A stretch of 64,000 bases of DNA, from assembly GCA_039931065.1 (NCBI GenBank), contig JBDTSP010000001.1:522674-586673 (forward strand), in the 5' to 3' direction. Numbering within the stretch: the first letter of the stretch is position 1; each line of letters opens with the position of its first letter. Shown piece by piece: positions 24,522 through 32,426 of the stretch. The notes beneath the pieces are model-generated. The model saw only the letters and a program-made list of their open reading frames with translations, was not told the origin of the DNA and did not search any database. Made by a program: the position numbers and the translations under genes. Source of the DNA: CADEED01 sp039931065. Its GTDB lineage: Bacteria; Pseudomonadota; Gammaproteobacteria; Steroidobacterales; Steroidobacteraceae.

Positions 24522-25667
24522 ATGCAAATCGTCGACTTTCGCATCACCCGTTTCCAGTTCCCGCGCGACCGCGTCATCGGCGACAGCCAGGTGCGTGCGG
24601 ACGAAGTCCACATGGCCACGCTCGAGCTCATCGGCGAGCGCGGCGAGACGGGGCTCGGCTTCATGCAGTCCTTGTTCCATCCGCTGCCGGCGGAAAAGGA
24701 AATCGAGCGCACCTTCCGCGAAGAGTGCTGGCCTTCGATCGAAGGCCAGCACGTCGAAGCGCTGGCGCATGCGGTACGCCGCCCACGCGGCGGCAACGTG
24801 CGGCGCCTGGGCCTGCCGTTCGAAGAGGCGCTTCAGCACGCGATCTGGGACTTGTTCGCCAAGTCCGTGCGCCTGCCGTTGTGGAAGTTGTTAGGCGCCG
24901 AGCGCCGCGAAATCACCGCCTATGCGAGTGGGCTCGACTTCCACCTGAGCGACGAGGAGTTCGGCCGGCTATTCGCGCAGGCGGCGGGGCAGGGCTTCCG
25001 TGCCTTCAAGATCAAGGTTGGACATCCTGAGCTCGAACGGGACCTGCATCGTCTCGCCCTGCTGAAGCGCGTCATCGGCGCCGATGCGCTCGTGATGGTG
25101 GACGCAAACGAGGCGTGGACGCCGAAGCAGGCGGTGCGCAACCTGACTCTCATGCAGCGCGCCGGCCACGACATCTACTGGGTCGAGGATCCGATCCTGC
25201 GCGATGACTTCGCGGGCCTGAAACTGATCCAGGATCAATGCGGCCCGACCCTGGTCAACGCCGGCGAATACCTGGACGCGAGCGGCAAGCGCAAACTGCT
25301 CGAGGCGCGGGTCTGCGATCTGCTCAATGTCCACGGCCAAGTGACCGACGTCATGCGCATCGGCTGGCTCGCGGCCGACATGGGCGCGAGGATCTCGATG
25401 GGCAATACGTTCCTCGAAGTCGGCGTCAACATGGCGCTCGCCTTGCCGGGAGTGGAGTGGCTCGAGTATTCGTTCCAGAACTTCGAGCACCTCGTGGAGC
25501 AGCCTTACGAAATCCGCGACGGCCGTATTTTCGGTTCCGAAGCGCCGGGCCACGGGCTGGTGGTCAACGAACTCGCGCGCCGCACGTGGCGTCGCCCCGA
25601 AGTGGTGTTGCGCGACGAGAAGTCGCACGTGCCGCCGCAGCTGCGGCTGCGCCCGTCGAGTCCCTGA
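24522..25667 (+). CDS. Enolase-superfamily sugar-acid dehydratase, probable L-fuconate dehydratase role
   Basis: Mandelate racemase/muconate lactonising enzyme family protein of 381 residues. It shows the base motif FKIKVG (KxK), metal ligands in MVDANEAW, WVEDPI and LVNAGEYL, and a sixth-strand DLLNVHGQVTD. It would dehydrate an aldonate to a 2-keto-3-deoxy acid. The genes downstream are those of L-fuconate breakdown, so L-fuconate is the best guess. Two cautions apply: it is shorter than the about 440-residue FucD known from Xanthomonas, and the seventh-strand region (SMGNTFLEVGVNMA) lacks the His of the usual His-Asp dyad. First gene of a six-gene operon; 9 bases to the transporter. Confidence 0.8.
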   Translation: MQIVDFRITRFQFPRDRVIGDSQVRADEVHMATLELIGERGETGLGFMQSLFHPLPAEKEIERTFREECWPSIEGQHVEALAHAVRRPRGGNVRRLGLPFEEALQHAIWDLFAKSVRLPLWKLLGAERREITAYASGLDFHLSDEEFGRLFAQAAGQGFRAFKIKVGHPELERDLHRLALLKRVIGADALVMVDANEAWTPKQAVRNLTLMQRAGHDIYWVEDPILRDDFAGLKLIQDQCGPTLVNAGEYLDASGKRKLLEARVCDLLNVHGQVTDVMRIGWLAADMGARISMGNTFLEVGVNMALALPGVEWLEYSFQNFEHLVEQPYEIRDGRIFGSEAPGHGLVVNELARRTWRRPEVVLRDEKSHVPPQLRLRPSSP

Positions 25668-25676
25668 GAGCCGCTC

Positions 25677-26969
25677 ATGAGCATTCCACCACTGGCCATG
25701 CCAGGTGCAGCGCTGGCAAATCCGGCGCACGTGAGCGGTGCGCAACGCTGGCTGCTGCTGTTCTCGCTTGCGACGGTATTCTTCATCCTGCTGGCGCTGT
25801 ATTGCGGCGTGTTGTCGGTCCTGCTTCCCAACCAGATCCAGGCCATCGATCCGTCCAACAAGGCGCGCAATCTCGCCATCGTGTTCGCCATCACTTCGGT
25901 TTTCAGTACCACTATCACGCCGATCGCCGGCGCGCTGTCCGACCGCACCCGCACGCGCTGGGGCCGACGCACCCCCTGGATCGTTGCCGGCGCGCTGCTC
26001 GGCGGCGCCTCTTTGATGATCTCGTCGCAGATGCAGACGCTCTGGACCATCACTTTCTTCTGGGTGCTGGCGGGCGCCTCGCTCAATTCCATGCAAGCTG
26101 CGCTGACTACTATCGTCGCCGATCGCTTTCCAGAGAAGGAGCGCGGCACGGTGTCGGGCTTCGTCGGCGCCGGCATGACCGCCGGTGGCACCGTCGGCAT
26201 CATTGTCGCCGGTTACACGGCCTCATCGCTCACGCTCGCCTATGCACTGTTCGCCGTGCCGATCGCCGTGTGTTGCCTGGCTTTCGTCCTTCTCAATCCT
26301 GAGCCGCGCGTCGCGCGCGCACCTGCGCCGCCGTGGCGCGCCGGTGCATTCTTCAGGAGCTTCTGGGTCAGTCCGCGCGAACATCCCGATTTCGCCTGGG
26401 CGTTCTTCGGACGCTTCGCCATCTACATGGGCTACCAGGGAATCGTCACCTATCTACTTTATATCCTGCAGGGTTACATCGGCCTGGGGCTGGACGATGC
26501 GAATCACATGATCGCCAAGCTGTCGACGGTGACCTTCGTCGCGCTCGTGATCGCCGGATTGGGTTCGGGATTGCTGTCCGACGCGATCGGCCGGCGCAAG
26601 CCGCTGGTCTTCATCGCAAGTCTGCTCATGGCAATCGCGGTGACGGTGCCACTATTCGTGCCGTCGATACCCGGAATGATCTGGTACGCCGCGCTCATGG
26701 GGATTGGCTATGGCGCATTCATGTCGGTTGACATGGCGCTCATGACGCAGGTGCTGCCGAAGTCGCTCAAGGGCGCGGATGGAGACTCGACCGGCAAGGA
26801 TCTCGGCATCCTCTCGAGCGCCATCAACGTGCCGCAGATCCTGAGCCCGGTATGGTGCGCGTGGTTGTTGAATCTTTCCGGCAACGATTACCGATGGCTG
26901 TTCATCTCGGCGATGGTGTTCGTGTTCGCCGGATCGTTCTTCGTCCTGCCGATCAAGTCGGTGCGCTGA
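25677..26969 (+). CDS. MFS transporter, likely sugar uptake
   Basis: Twelve-helix major facilitator of 430 residues. The signature between helices 2 and 3 is GALSDRTRTRWGRRTPWI, and its half-repeat reads GLLSDAIGRRKPLVF between helices 8 and 9. It probably carries the deoxysugar or its oxidation product across the inner membrane after the TonB receptor has passed it through the outer one. It lies in the middle of the catabolic operon, 9 bases after the dehydratase and 21 before the SDR gene. The substrate is inferred from context only. Confidence 0.88.
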   Translation: MSIPPLAMPGAALANPAHVSGAQRWLLLFSLATVFFILLALYCGVLSVLLPNQIQAIDPSNKARNLAIVFAITSVFSTTITPIAGALSDRTRTRWGRRTPWIVAGALLGGASLMISSQMQTLWTITFFWVLAGASLNSMQAALTTIVADRFPEKERGTVSGFVGAGMTAGGTVGIIVAGYTASSLTLAYALFAVPIAVCCLAFVLLNPEPRVARAPAPPWRAGAFFRSFWVSPREHPDFAWAFFGRFAIYMGYQGIVTYLLYILQGYIGLGLDDANHMIAKLSTVTFVALVIAGLGSGLLSDAIGRRKPLVFIASLLMAIAVTVPLFVPSIPGMIWYAALMGIGYGAFMSVDMALMTQVLPKSLKGADGDSTGKDLGILSSAINVPQILSPVWCAWLLNLSGNDYRWLFISAMVFVFAGSFFVLPIKSVR

Positions 26970-26990
26970 GGCGCAGCCTCGGGGACTCGA

Positions 26991-27716
26991 ATGTCACGGC
27001 TCGCCGGGAAAACTGCGCTGGTAACCGCCGCTGCCCAGGGAATCGGGCGTGCAACCGCCGAGCTGTTCCGGCGCGAAGGCGCGCGCGTCATTGCCGCGGA
27101 TATCGACCTCAAGAAGCTCTCGACGCTGGACGGCTGCGAGCCTCGCCGCCTCGATGCGCGCGATCCGCTCGCCATCGCCGCATTGGCGGACGAGGTCGGG
27201 GCTGTCGACGCGCTCTTCAACTGCGTGGGGTACGTTCACGCGGGCAACATACTGGAGTGCGAGGAGGCCGCCTGGCGCGACTCGATCGATCTGAACATGA
27301 CGCCGATGTACCGCGTCATCCGTGCCTTTCTACCGGCGATGCTGGCGGCTGGTGGCGGTTCGATCGTAAACGTCGCCTCGGTCGCCGCCGTCAAAGGTGT
27401 GCCGGGCCGCTTCGCCTACATGGCGACAAAGGCCGCAATCGTCGGGATCACGAAATCCACCGCACTGGATTTCGTGGCCCGCGGAATACGTTGTAACGCG
27501 ATATGTCCGGGAACTGTCGATACGCCGTCGCTGCATGAACGCATGGCCGCGACGGGTGACTATCAGTCTGCGCGTTCCGCCTTCATCGCGCGTCAGCCCA
27601 TGGGGCGGCTCGGCACACCCGAAGAAGTGGCAGCGCTGGCGTTGTACCTGGCGAGCGACGAATCGCGGTTCATGACCGGACAGTTGCATCTGCTCGATGG
27701 AGGCTGGGCGACGTGA
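26991..27716 (+). CDS. SDR dehydrogenase, likely 2-keto-3-deoxy-L-fuconate dehydrogenase
   Basis: Short-chain dehydrogenase of 241 residues. The NAD-binding motif is TAAAQGIGRATAELF, an NxxG-like FNCVGYVHAG follows, and the catalytic Ser-Tyr-Lys is VNVASVAAV followed by YMATKAAIVG. The acidic residue at the end of strand 2 (AADIDLKKL) indicates NAD preference. In the pathway it oxidises C4 of 2-keto-3-deoxy-L-fuconate to the 2,4-diketo acid. The stop overlaps the mutarotase start (GTGA). Confidence 0.85.
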   Translation: MSRLAGKTALVTAAAQGIGRATAELFRREGARVIAADIDLKKLSTLDGCEPRRLDARDPLAIAALADEVGAVDALFNCVGYVHAGNILECEEAAWRDSIDLNMTPMYRVIRAFLPAMLAAGGGSIVNVASVAAVKGVPGRFAYMATKAAIVGITKSTALDFVARGIRCNAICPGTVDTPSLHERMAATGDYQSARSAFIARQPMGRLGTPEEVAALALYLASDESRFMTGQLHLLDGGWAT

Positions 27717-28084
27717 GTGCGACGGCGCTGCGGCGGCAATGTTTCGCGCTCGATCTCAAGGACGACGCTGCTGCAATCGAAAGCTACAAGCACTGGCATC
27801 GCCCCGGCGGGCCGCCGGCCGAAGTGACCCGCGCGCTGCGCGCGGCGGGTATTGCCGCGCTCGACATCTATCTGGTCGGCAACCGCTTGTTCATGGTGAT
27901 GGATTCCGGTGAGGATTTCGCGGCCGTCGCGGAAGCCACCGACAACAGTGACAGTCCGCACGTGCGGGACTGGGAGACGTTGATGTCAGAGTTGCAGCAA
28001 GACCTGCCGTTTCCGCAGCGCGTGTCGCCGGCAGGAAAGTGGCAGATCATGGAGCATATCTACAGCCTGACGGCGCAGCCATGA
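27713..28084 (+). CDS. L-rhamnose mutarotase family protein, likely L-fucose mutarotase
   Basis: Dimeric alpha/beta-barrel-type protein of 123 residues of the COG3254 family, which speeds the alpha/beta anomer exchange of 6-deoxyhexoses. It shows CFALDLKDDAAAIESYKHWH near the start, IAALDIYLVGNRLFMVMDSG in the middle and a C-terminal KWQIMEHIYSL. It starts at GTG 27713, overlapping the SDR stop, and its own stop overlaps the next ATG (ATGA), so translation is coupled on both sides. Fucose rather than rhamnose is inferred from the neighbours. Confidence 0.83.
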   Translation: MSATALRRQCFALDLKDDAAAIESYKHWHRPGGPPAEVTRALRAAGIAALDIYLVGNRLFMVMDSGEDFAAVAEATDNSDSPHVRDWETLMSELQQDLPFPQRVSPAGKWQIMEHIYSLTAQP

Positions 28085-28929
28085 AGCTCGTGCGCTTCGG
28101 CCCGGCAGGTGAGGAAAAGCCGGGACTGCTTGATTCGGCGGGAAATATCCGCGATCTGAGCGCTATGGTTTCCGACATCGCCGGCGACGTGCTCGGCCCG
28201 GCGACGCTGGCGAAGCTCGCGACGCTCGATCCGACCAAACTACCGCAGGTGCCGGCCGGAGTGCGCATAGGTCCCTGCGTTGGCGCAGTCGGGAAGTTCA
28301 TCTGCATTGGCCTCAATTATTCCGACCACGCGGCCGAGTCGAACCTGCCGGTGCCGGCCGAGCCGGTGGTGTTCGGAAAATGGACCAGCGCCATCGTCGG
28401 TCCCAACGACGACATCGAAATTCCTCGCGGCGCACAGAAAACGGATTGGGAAGTGGAACTCGGCGTGGTCATCGGCCGATACGGCCGTTACATCGACGAG
28501 CGTGATGCGCTGTCGCACGTGGCGGGCTATTGCGTCATTCACGATGTGTCGGAACGCGAATTCCAGCTGGAGCGCGGTGGCACCTGGGACAAGGGCAAGG
28601 GCTGCGATACCTTCGGGCCTCTGGGGCCATGGCTCGTGACATGCGACGAGATTCCAGACCCGCATGCGCTGCGCATGTGGCTCGAAGTCGACGGCAAGCG
28701 CTACCAGGACGGCAACAGCGCCAACATGATCTTTCGCATCCCGCATCTCGTGAGCTACCTCAGCGGCATGATGAGCCTGCATCCCGGTGACGTCATTTCG
28801 ACTGGTACACCGGCCGGCGTGGGTCTGGGCTTGAAGCCGCCGGTATTCCTGCGACCGGGCAATACCGTACGGCTCGGCATCGACGGATTGGGCGAACAGC
28901 GCCAGAGCGTCCGGGCGTGCCGCGTGTGA
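28081..28929 (+). CDS. Fumarylacetoacetate-hydrolase family protein, likely 2,4-diketo-3-deoxy-L-fuconate hydrolase
   Basis: FAH-fold enzyme of 282 residues that cleaves a C-C bond of a diketo acid, here most likely giving pyruvate and L-lactate. Metal ligands and active-site motifs are visible: FICIGLNYSDHAAES, DWEVELGVVIG, YCVIHDVSEREFQ and the closing STGTPAGVGLGLKP. The last 30 residues are ordinary FAH C-terminus (RPGNTVRLGIDGLGEQ). ATG 28081 overlaps the mutarotase stop; its stop overlaps the lactonase ATG by one base. Confidence 0.88.
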   Translation: MKLVRFGPAGEEKPGLLDSAGNIRDLSAMVSDIAGDVLGPATLAKLATLDPTKLPQVPAGVRIGPCVGAVGKFICIGLNYSDHAAESNLPVPAEPVVFGKWTSAIVGPNDDIEIPRGAQKTDWEVELGVVIGRYGRYIDERDALSHVAGYCVIHDVSEREFQLERGGTWDKGKGCDTFGPLGPWLVTCDEIPDPHALRMWLEVDGKRYQDGNSANMIFRIPHLVSYLSGMMSLHPGDVISTGTPAGVGLGLKPPVFLRPGNTVRLGIDGLGEQRQSVRACRV

Positions 28930-29780
28930 TGCGAATCGATTCGCACGTGCACTTCTGGCGGTTCGCGGCGGCCGATTATCCGTGGATGAGCGAGGACATG
29001 CGGGCGCTCAGGCGCAATTGTCTTACGACGGACGCGCATGCGTTATTCCAGCAGGCGGACATCGACGGCTGCGTCGCTGTCCAGGCGCGCATGAGCGAAG
29101 CGGAAACCGATTTTCTTCTCGAGCTTGCGGCGATGTATCCGTGGATCGCGGCCGTCGTCGGCTGGGTTGATCTCGCGAACGATCGGCTGGCGCAGCATCT
29201 CGAACGATGGCGCGATGCGAAGTGCCTCGCAGGCTTTCGCCACATTTTGCAGAACGATCCTGCGGCCGGAGACTTGGTCGCCAGCGCAGATTTTCGTCGT
29301 GGCGTCTCGCTCCTGCAACAGCGCGCGCTGATCTACGAGCTCCTCATCTCTGCCGAACAGTTGCCGCACATGGCGGAATTTTGCCGCACGCTAGATAGTC
29401 ACTGGCTCGTACTAGATCATCTCGGCAAGCCCGACATCAGAAACCGGCAGTTCGACTCCTGGCTGCGAGACGTGAAGCCGCTGGCAGAACTACCACACGT
29501 GGTCTGCAAATTGTCCGGCATCGTCACCGAAGCCAACGATGCGAGTGGCGCATTCGAGGAAACACATATCCGCCGGTATCTCGATGCCGCCCTCGAGTTG
29601 TTTGGCGCGCGCCGATTGATGTTTGGTTCGGATTGGCCAGTCTGCACGCTGGTCGCCTCGCACGCGGAAACCACGGCGATCATCGAGCGCTGGTGCTCGA
29701 GGCTGTCAGCCTCGGAGCGTGACTGGCTGTGGAGGAACACGGCCGCGGCGGTTTACGGACTGGATCCAGCGCCGCGTTGA
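28929..29780 (+). CDS. Amidohydrolase-family lactonase, likely L-fuconolactonase
   Basis: TIM-barrel amidohydrolase (COG3618) of 283 residues. It begins MRIDSHVHFWRF, giving the HxH-type motif, and has VVGWVDLAND, HILQNDPAAGD, LVLDHLGKPDI with the barrel His and MFGSDWPVCTL with the catalytic Asp. This family hydrolyses sugar lactones such as L-fucono-1,5-lactone to the acid, the step before the dehydratase. ATG 28929 gives the SHVHF start; GTG 28917 would overlap the FAH gene further. Last gene of the operon. Confidence 0.87.
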   Translation: MRIDSHVHFWRFAAADYPWMSEDMRALRRNCLTTDAHALFQQADIDGCVAVQARMSEAETDFLLELAAMYPWIAAVVGWVDLANDRLAQHLERWRDAKCLAGFRHILQNDPAAGDLVASADFRRGVSLLQQRALIYELLISAEQLPHMAEFCRTLDSHWLVLDHLGKPDIRNRQFDSWLRDVKPLAELPHVVCKLSGIVTEANDASGAFEETHIRRYLDAALELFGARRLMFGSDWPVCTLVASHAETTAIIERWCSRLSASERDWLWRNTAAAVYGLDPAPR

Positions 29781-30491
29781 AGAGTGAAGGACATATGCAT
29801 CGCCTGGGAAAGAAGATCTTCGTCTGTTGGATCGCCACGTTGCCGGTCATTTGCGCCGCAGCGTTCATTCCCGAGAACCAGCGCCGCATTCCGACGGTCT
29901 CTATCCACTCGCGTTGGCGCTCGAGCAATCCGCGCCGATGCAGCCGCCGCCAACCAAACACCAGGTTGGCGGTGAGCGGAGGGGACGAGGGCGGCGCTGC
30001 GTATCAGCAACTTGCTGATTCTGTTCACCCCTCGCCCGAGTTCGAGTCCCTCTCTCTCTCCGCCAATTCTTCGGCCAGCATTGACGATGTCGCGGCTCAC
30101 CGCCAGAAAATCAGCGGAGAGTATCGAGGAGAATTCGGCCGATACTTCGATGAGTTCGATCCCAAGCCGCGGGAAGAGCCGCTTTCTCGATCAGCGCGTC
30201 ACGCTGCATGGCAAGCGCGTGCTGGCTGAAGCGGCGTGACTCACACCGAGTCGTCTCCGGAGAAGCCGTCGCAGCCCACCTTGGCAGTGATCCGTTCAGC
30301 GCATTGATTGCCGAAGACGGCAGTAATGTGGAAAAAGATGTGGGGGGCAGTTCGTAAGGACGTGCTTCCTGCTCGTGGTTGTCAGTGGTTTCCTAAACTA
30401 AAGAGTCTCAATCGCGGCTACTTCAGGTGCCTGCCGCGGCAGTATGGTTCTGGAGGTTCCCGATCCTCCTTGATCGAGGCTGGAGGCTGAC
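29781..30491 (+). other. Decayed stretch after the fucose operon
   Basis: About 700 bases without a convincing gene. An ATG at 29794 opens MHRLGKKIFVCWIATLPVIC, which looks like a signal peptide, but the following residues are Arg/Ser-rich and unlike a protein body. It may be the start of a truncated exported protein. A near-palindrome ATCAGCAACTTGCTGAT lies at 30004-30020, and a tRNA-Ser-end-like repeat at 30044-30092. From 30100 to 30240 a frame ends RVTLHGKRVLAEAA, unidentified. Confidence 0.5.
30044..30092 (+). repeat. tRNA-Ser 3'-end-like repeat, copy B (possible attachment site)
   Basis: GAGTCCCTCTCTCTCTCCGC followed by CA resembles the acceptor/T-arm end of tRNA-Ser, here without its 5' half. 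The next 27 bases (ATTCTTCGGCCAGCATTGAC and beyond) are also shared, with a few changes, with 61081-61110. The pair forms a direct repeat of about 48 bases with roughly seven differences, enclosing the metal-resistance region. Confidence 0.5.
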
Positions 30492-30998
30492 ATGATGAAG
30501 TATTCACGATTCGCCGCGATGCTCGCGACCTCCACCCTGGTCATGTTTGTTCTCATGTACCTCAACTCATATGCTTTTGATCACGTTCGTTTTAGCCAGA
30601 CGCGCCTATGGATGGCGTTTGTCATGGGGGCAGCCATGGCCGTCGTCATGCTGGCGTTCATGCTGGGAATGTACAAAGACAAGCGCAAGAACCTGGGCAT
30701 CTTCGTTGGCAGCACGCTGGTTTTTGGCGTCGCGCTGTGGCTGGTTCGCAGCCAGGAAACCGTTGGCGATGCCGCCTACATGAAGGCGATGATTCCGCAT
30801 CACTCCATTGCGATCATGACCAGCGAGCGCGCCCACATTCGCGATCCGCGCGTCCGGCGTCTGGCCGACGGGATCATCGAGGGCCAAGTGAAGGAAATCG
30901 CCGAAATGGATGCTCTTATTGCCGATCTAGAGAGGAATCCGGTTCCGGCGACTGCCACGGACCTACCACCGCGCGGCTCGCGAGTTGCGTCTAAATAG
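30492..30998 (+). CDS. DUF305 membrane protein
   Basis: Protein of 168 residues with three hydrophobic helices in its first 90 residues and a C-terminal DUF305 (ferritin-like helical) domain. The domain motif is YMKAMIPHHSIAIMTSERAH, followed by RLADGIIEGQVKEIAEMDAL. The paired His and Met residues resemble metal-binding sites; DUF305 proteins are common in copper- and heavy-metal-resistance clusters. ATG 30492 has TGGAGG upstream. It is the first intact gene inside the putative island. Confidence 0.83.
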   Translation: MMKYSRFAAMLATSTLVMFVLMYLNSYAFDHVRFSQTRLWMAFVMGAAMAVVMLAFMLGMYKDKRKNLGIFVGSTLVFGVALWLVRSQETVGDAAYMKAMIPHHSIAIMTSERAHIRDPRVRRLADGIIEGQVKEIAEMDALIADLERNPVPATATDLPPRGSRVASK

Positions 30999-31329
30999 CT
31001 CACCACCGGACGTTTACTGCTTTAGGGAGCGGGCGGCTAAGGAGTTAGATCGCCACCAACAGCCGCGGGGCATCGATGTGGCTGACGCCGACAATCGGTC
31101 GGTCAACGCAGAGTGGCGAATCGGTTGGAGTCCCGGCGCACGCCAATTAACTGTTGAGAGCTGCGGCTCCCTCGGCGATCGCGTTCCCAGCAGGAGTTCG
31201 ACGCGGATTCGATGCCTTCGCCGGTGCGAGCGATCGAGCACGGGCCCGCGTCGCCCCCATCTCTTCGATTGACTTCAAGTAACCTTTAAGTCGCAGGATT
31301 CGTTGACTCGAATACGGTGGAGGATGCTG
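30999..31329 (+). other. Gene-poor stretch
   Basis: About 330 bases with no supported gene. Small frames exist but have no motif or ribosome-binding site. The sequence just before 31330 provides the GGTGGAGG site of the next gene. Confidence 0.5.
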
Positions 31330-31572
31330 ATGAACTTAAATTCTTTGAAAGGCAAGGGCACGCTCGGCACGGTAGCGCTGCTCGTTGGGTGCGCGGCATG
31401 TTGCGCATTGCCAATTGTCGGGGTTCTTGGACTCGGGGGAGCGGTCGCCACCACTTTAGGCTGGCTATCTAACAATGCCTTCGCCGTTGTCGGCGGGCTG
31501 GTCGCTTTTCTTGCCGCTGGAATGTTCATCGCCCGATCGGTGGTGAAGCGGCACGCCGCAGGTGAGCAATGA
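31330..31572 (+). CDS. Small two-helix protein with vicinal cysteines (mercury-transport-like)
   Basis: Membrane protein of 80 residues. Helix 1 carries LLVGCAACCALPIVGVLG, with a CC pair inside the membrane as in MerT/MerF/MerC-type mercury importers. Helix 2 reads FAVVGGLVAFLAAGMFIA, and the tail is basic (VVKRHAAGEQ). It may move Hg(II) or another soft metal; no full mer operon is present. ATG 31330 was selected because GGTGGAGG lies six bases upstream; the frame could start earlier at 31303 or 31324. A MerT-like fragment lies on the opposite strand next to it. Confidence 0.6.
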   Translation: MNLNSLKGKGTLGTVALLVGCAACCALPIVGVLGLGGAVATTLGWLSNNAFAVVGGLVAFLAAGMFIARSVVKRHAAGEQ

Positions 31573-31650
31573 AAGACCGCGTGCGGTGCAAACTGCAAAT
31601 CCGATCACGGCTGCTGCGATTAGAACCGCACATTTCGCGCCGGCCTCGAG

Positions 31651-31851
31651 TCATAACGACGGCTCGATGTACTCAAAGGCAAATCCCGCGAGCGCGATAG
31701 CTACTGCAATCCACAAACTCACGCGTGTCAATCTACCGGTTCGGCACGAGTCGCATTGCAGACCGGTTGCACAGCCGCGCTGCTTCAGATACACCGCGTA
31801 GAACCCGTACCCAAGAAGGGCGACGGTGAAGGCTACGCTTGCCGTGAGCGC
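31651..31851 (-). pseudogene. MerT-like mercuric transporter, C-terminal fragment
   Basis: The minus strand reads ALTASVAFTVALLGYGFYAV, then a Cys-rich loop CATGLQCDSCRTG, then a last helix SLWIAVAIALAGFAFEYIEP and a stop at 31651. That arrangement, with GFYAVY, a two-to-three-Cys loop and a final helix, is the MerT C-terminus. The first helix with its CC pair is missing; the frame upstream has a stop. It overlaps the end of the BrkB remnant in another frame. Confidence 0.45.
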
Positions 31852-32115
31852 GCGGGCCCGCCGTCGCCGCGCTCATTTCCTCAGAATCATGCGGCTCCTC
31901 GCCCGCTGCGCAAAGGCATGCGGCGAAAATGAAGACGGCGCCAGAAAGATAGATCCACATTAGCAGTGTGACTATCGCACCGAAAGCGCCGTATACGGCG
32001 TTCAACGAAGCGATATTCGCCAGGTAAAAGCGGAACATGGCGTCGGCGGCGATCAGGAGCAACGTGGTGGATGCGGCTGCCGGCCAGACTTCCGCGAACT
32101 GCGTCGATCGGCGCG
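31852..32115 (-). pseudogene. YihY/BrkB-family membrane protein, C-terminal remnant
   Basis: The minus strand reads TLLLIAADAMFRFYLANIAS, then AVYGAFGAIVTLLMWIYLSG and FIFAACLCAAGEE. This is the last-helices signature of YihY/BrkB proteins (YGSLGAVIVLLLWLYLS and AELNA-like). The first 200 or so residues are gone and the end is replaced by the MerT-like fragment. Confidence 0.5.
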
Positions 32116-32237
32116 CAAGCGAGCACGGAGCAGGTACGCCTTCGTCAACTCGCCGCGAGATGTGGACGAGCCACCGAATCGTTGCACGAAGCGAATTGGC
32201 GTAGCGACGTAGGCCTTGCTATCAGTCTAACGTGAAG

Positions 32238-32426
32238 CTAGCACGGTCCACTTCTGTCTCCGTGACCGAGGTGAGCCTCCGCCGCACTACGTGGAAGCTC
32301 AAGTGTCTTCTTTCCCTTGTGGCAAACCATCACGGTGTCACCGCCGGCTTTTCCGCTTCCACCACTTGGGGCAAGCGCACATGCGCTGATCGAGAGCAAC
32401 AACATAGAGGCGAGTATCAGTTTCAT
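32238..32426 (-). CDS. Small Cys/His lipoprotein
   Basis: Predicted lipoprotein of 62 residues. The signal peptide MKLILASMLLLSISAC ends in a lipobox (SISAC). The mature part has a flexible Gly/Ser linker and the motif VMVCHKGKKTLELPRSAAEA followed by HLGHGDRSGPC, with two Cys and three His that could bind a metal. Similar short proteins with a VCHKGKKTL core are found as uncharacterised exported proteins. ATG 32426 opens the signal peptide. No operon partner. Confidence 0.65.
   Translation of the reverse strand: MKLILASMLLLSISACALAPSGGSGKAGGDTVMVCHKGKKTLELPRSAAEAHLGHGDRSGPC

Noticed and set aside
24969..26096. A 375-codon minus-strand frame
   Set aside because: Antisense to the dehydratase and MFS genes, both well supported; composition is that of a shadow frame.
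29960..30063. A complete tRNA-Ser gene
   Set aside because: Only the T-loop/acceptor-like 3' end can be read. The upstream sequence gives no matching acceptor stem, D-arm or anticodon loop with U33.
29729..30229. 166-codon plus-strand frame after the lactonase
   Set aside because: Starts inside the lactonase gene; only about 25 residues resemble a signal peptide and the remainder is Arg/Ser-rich, passing through the tRNA-like repeat.
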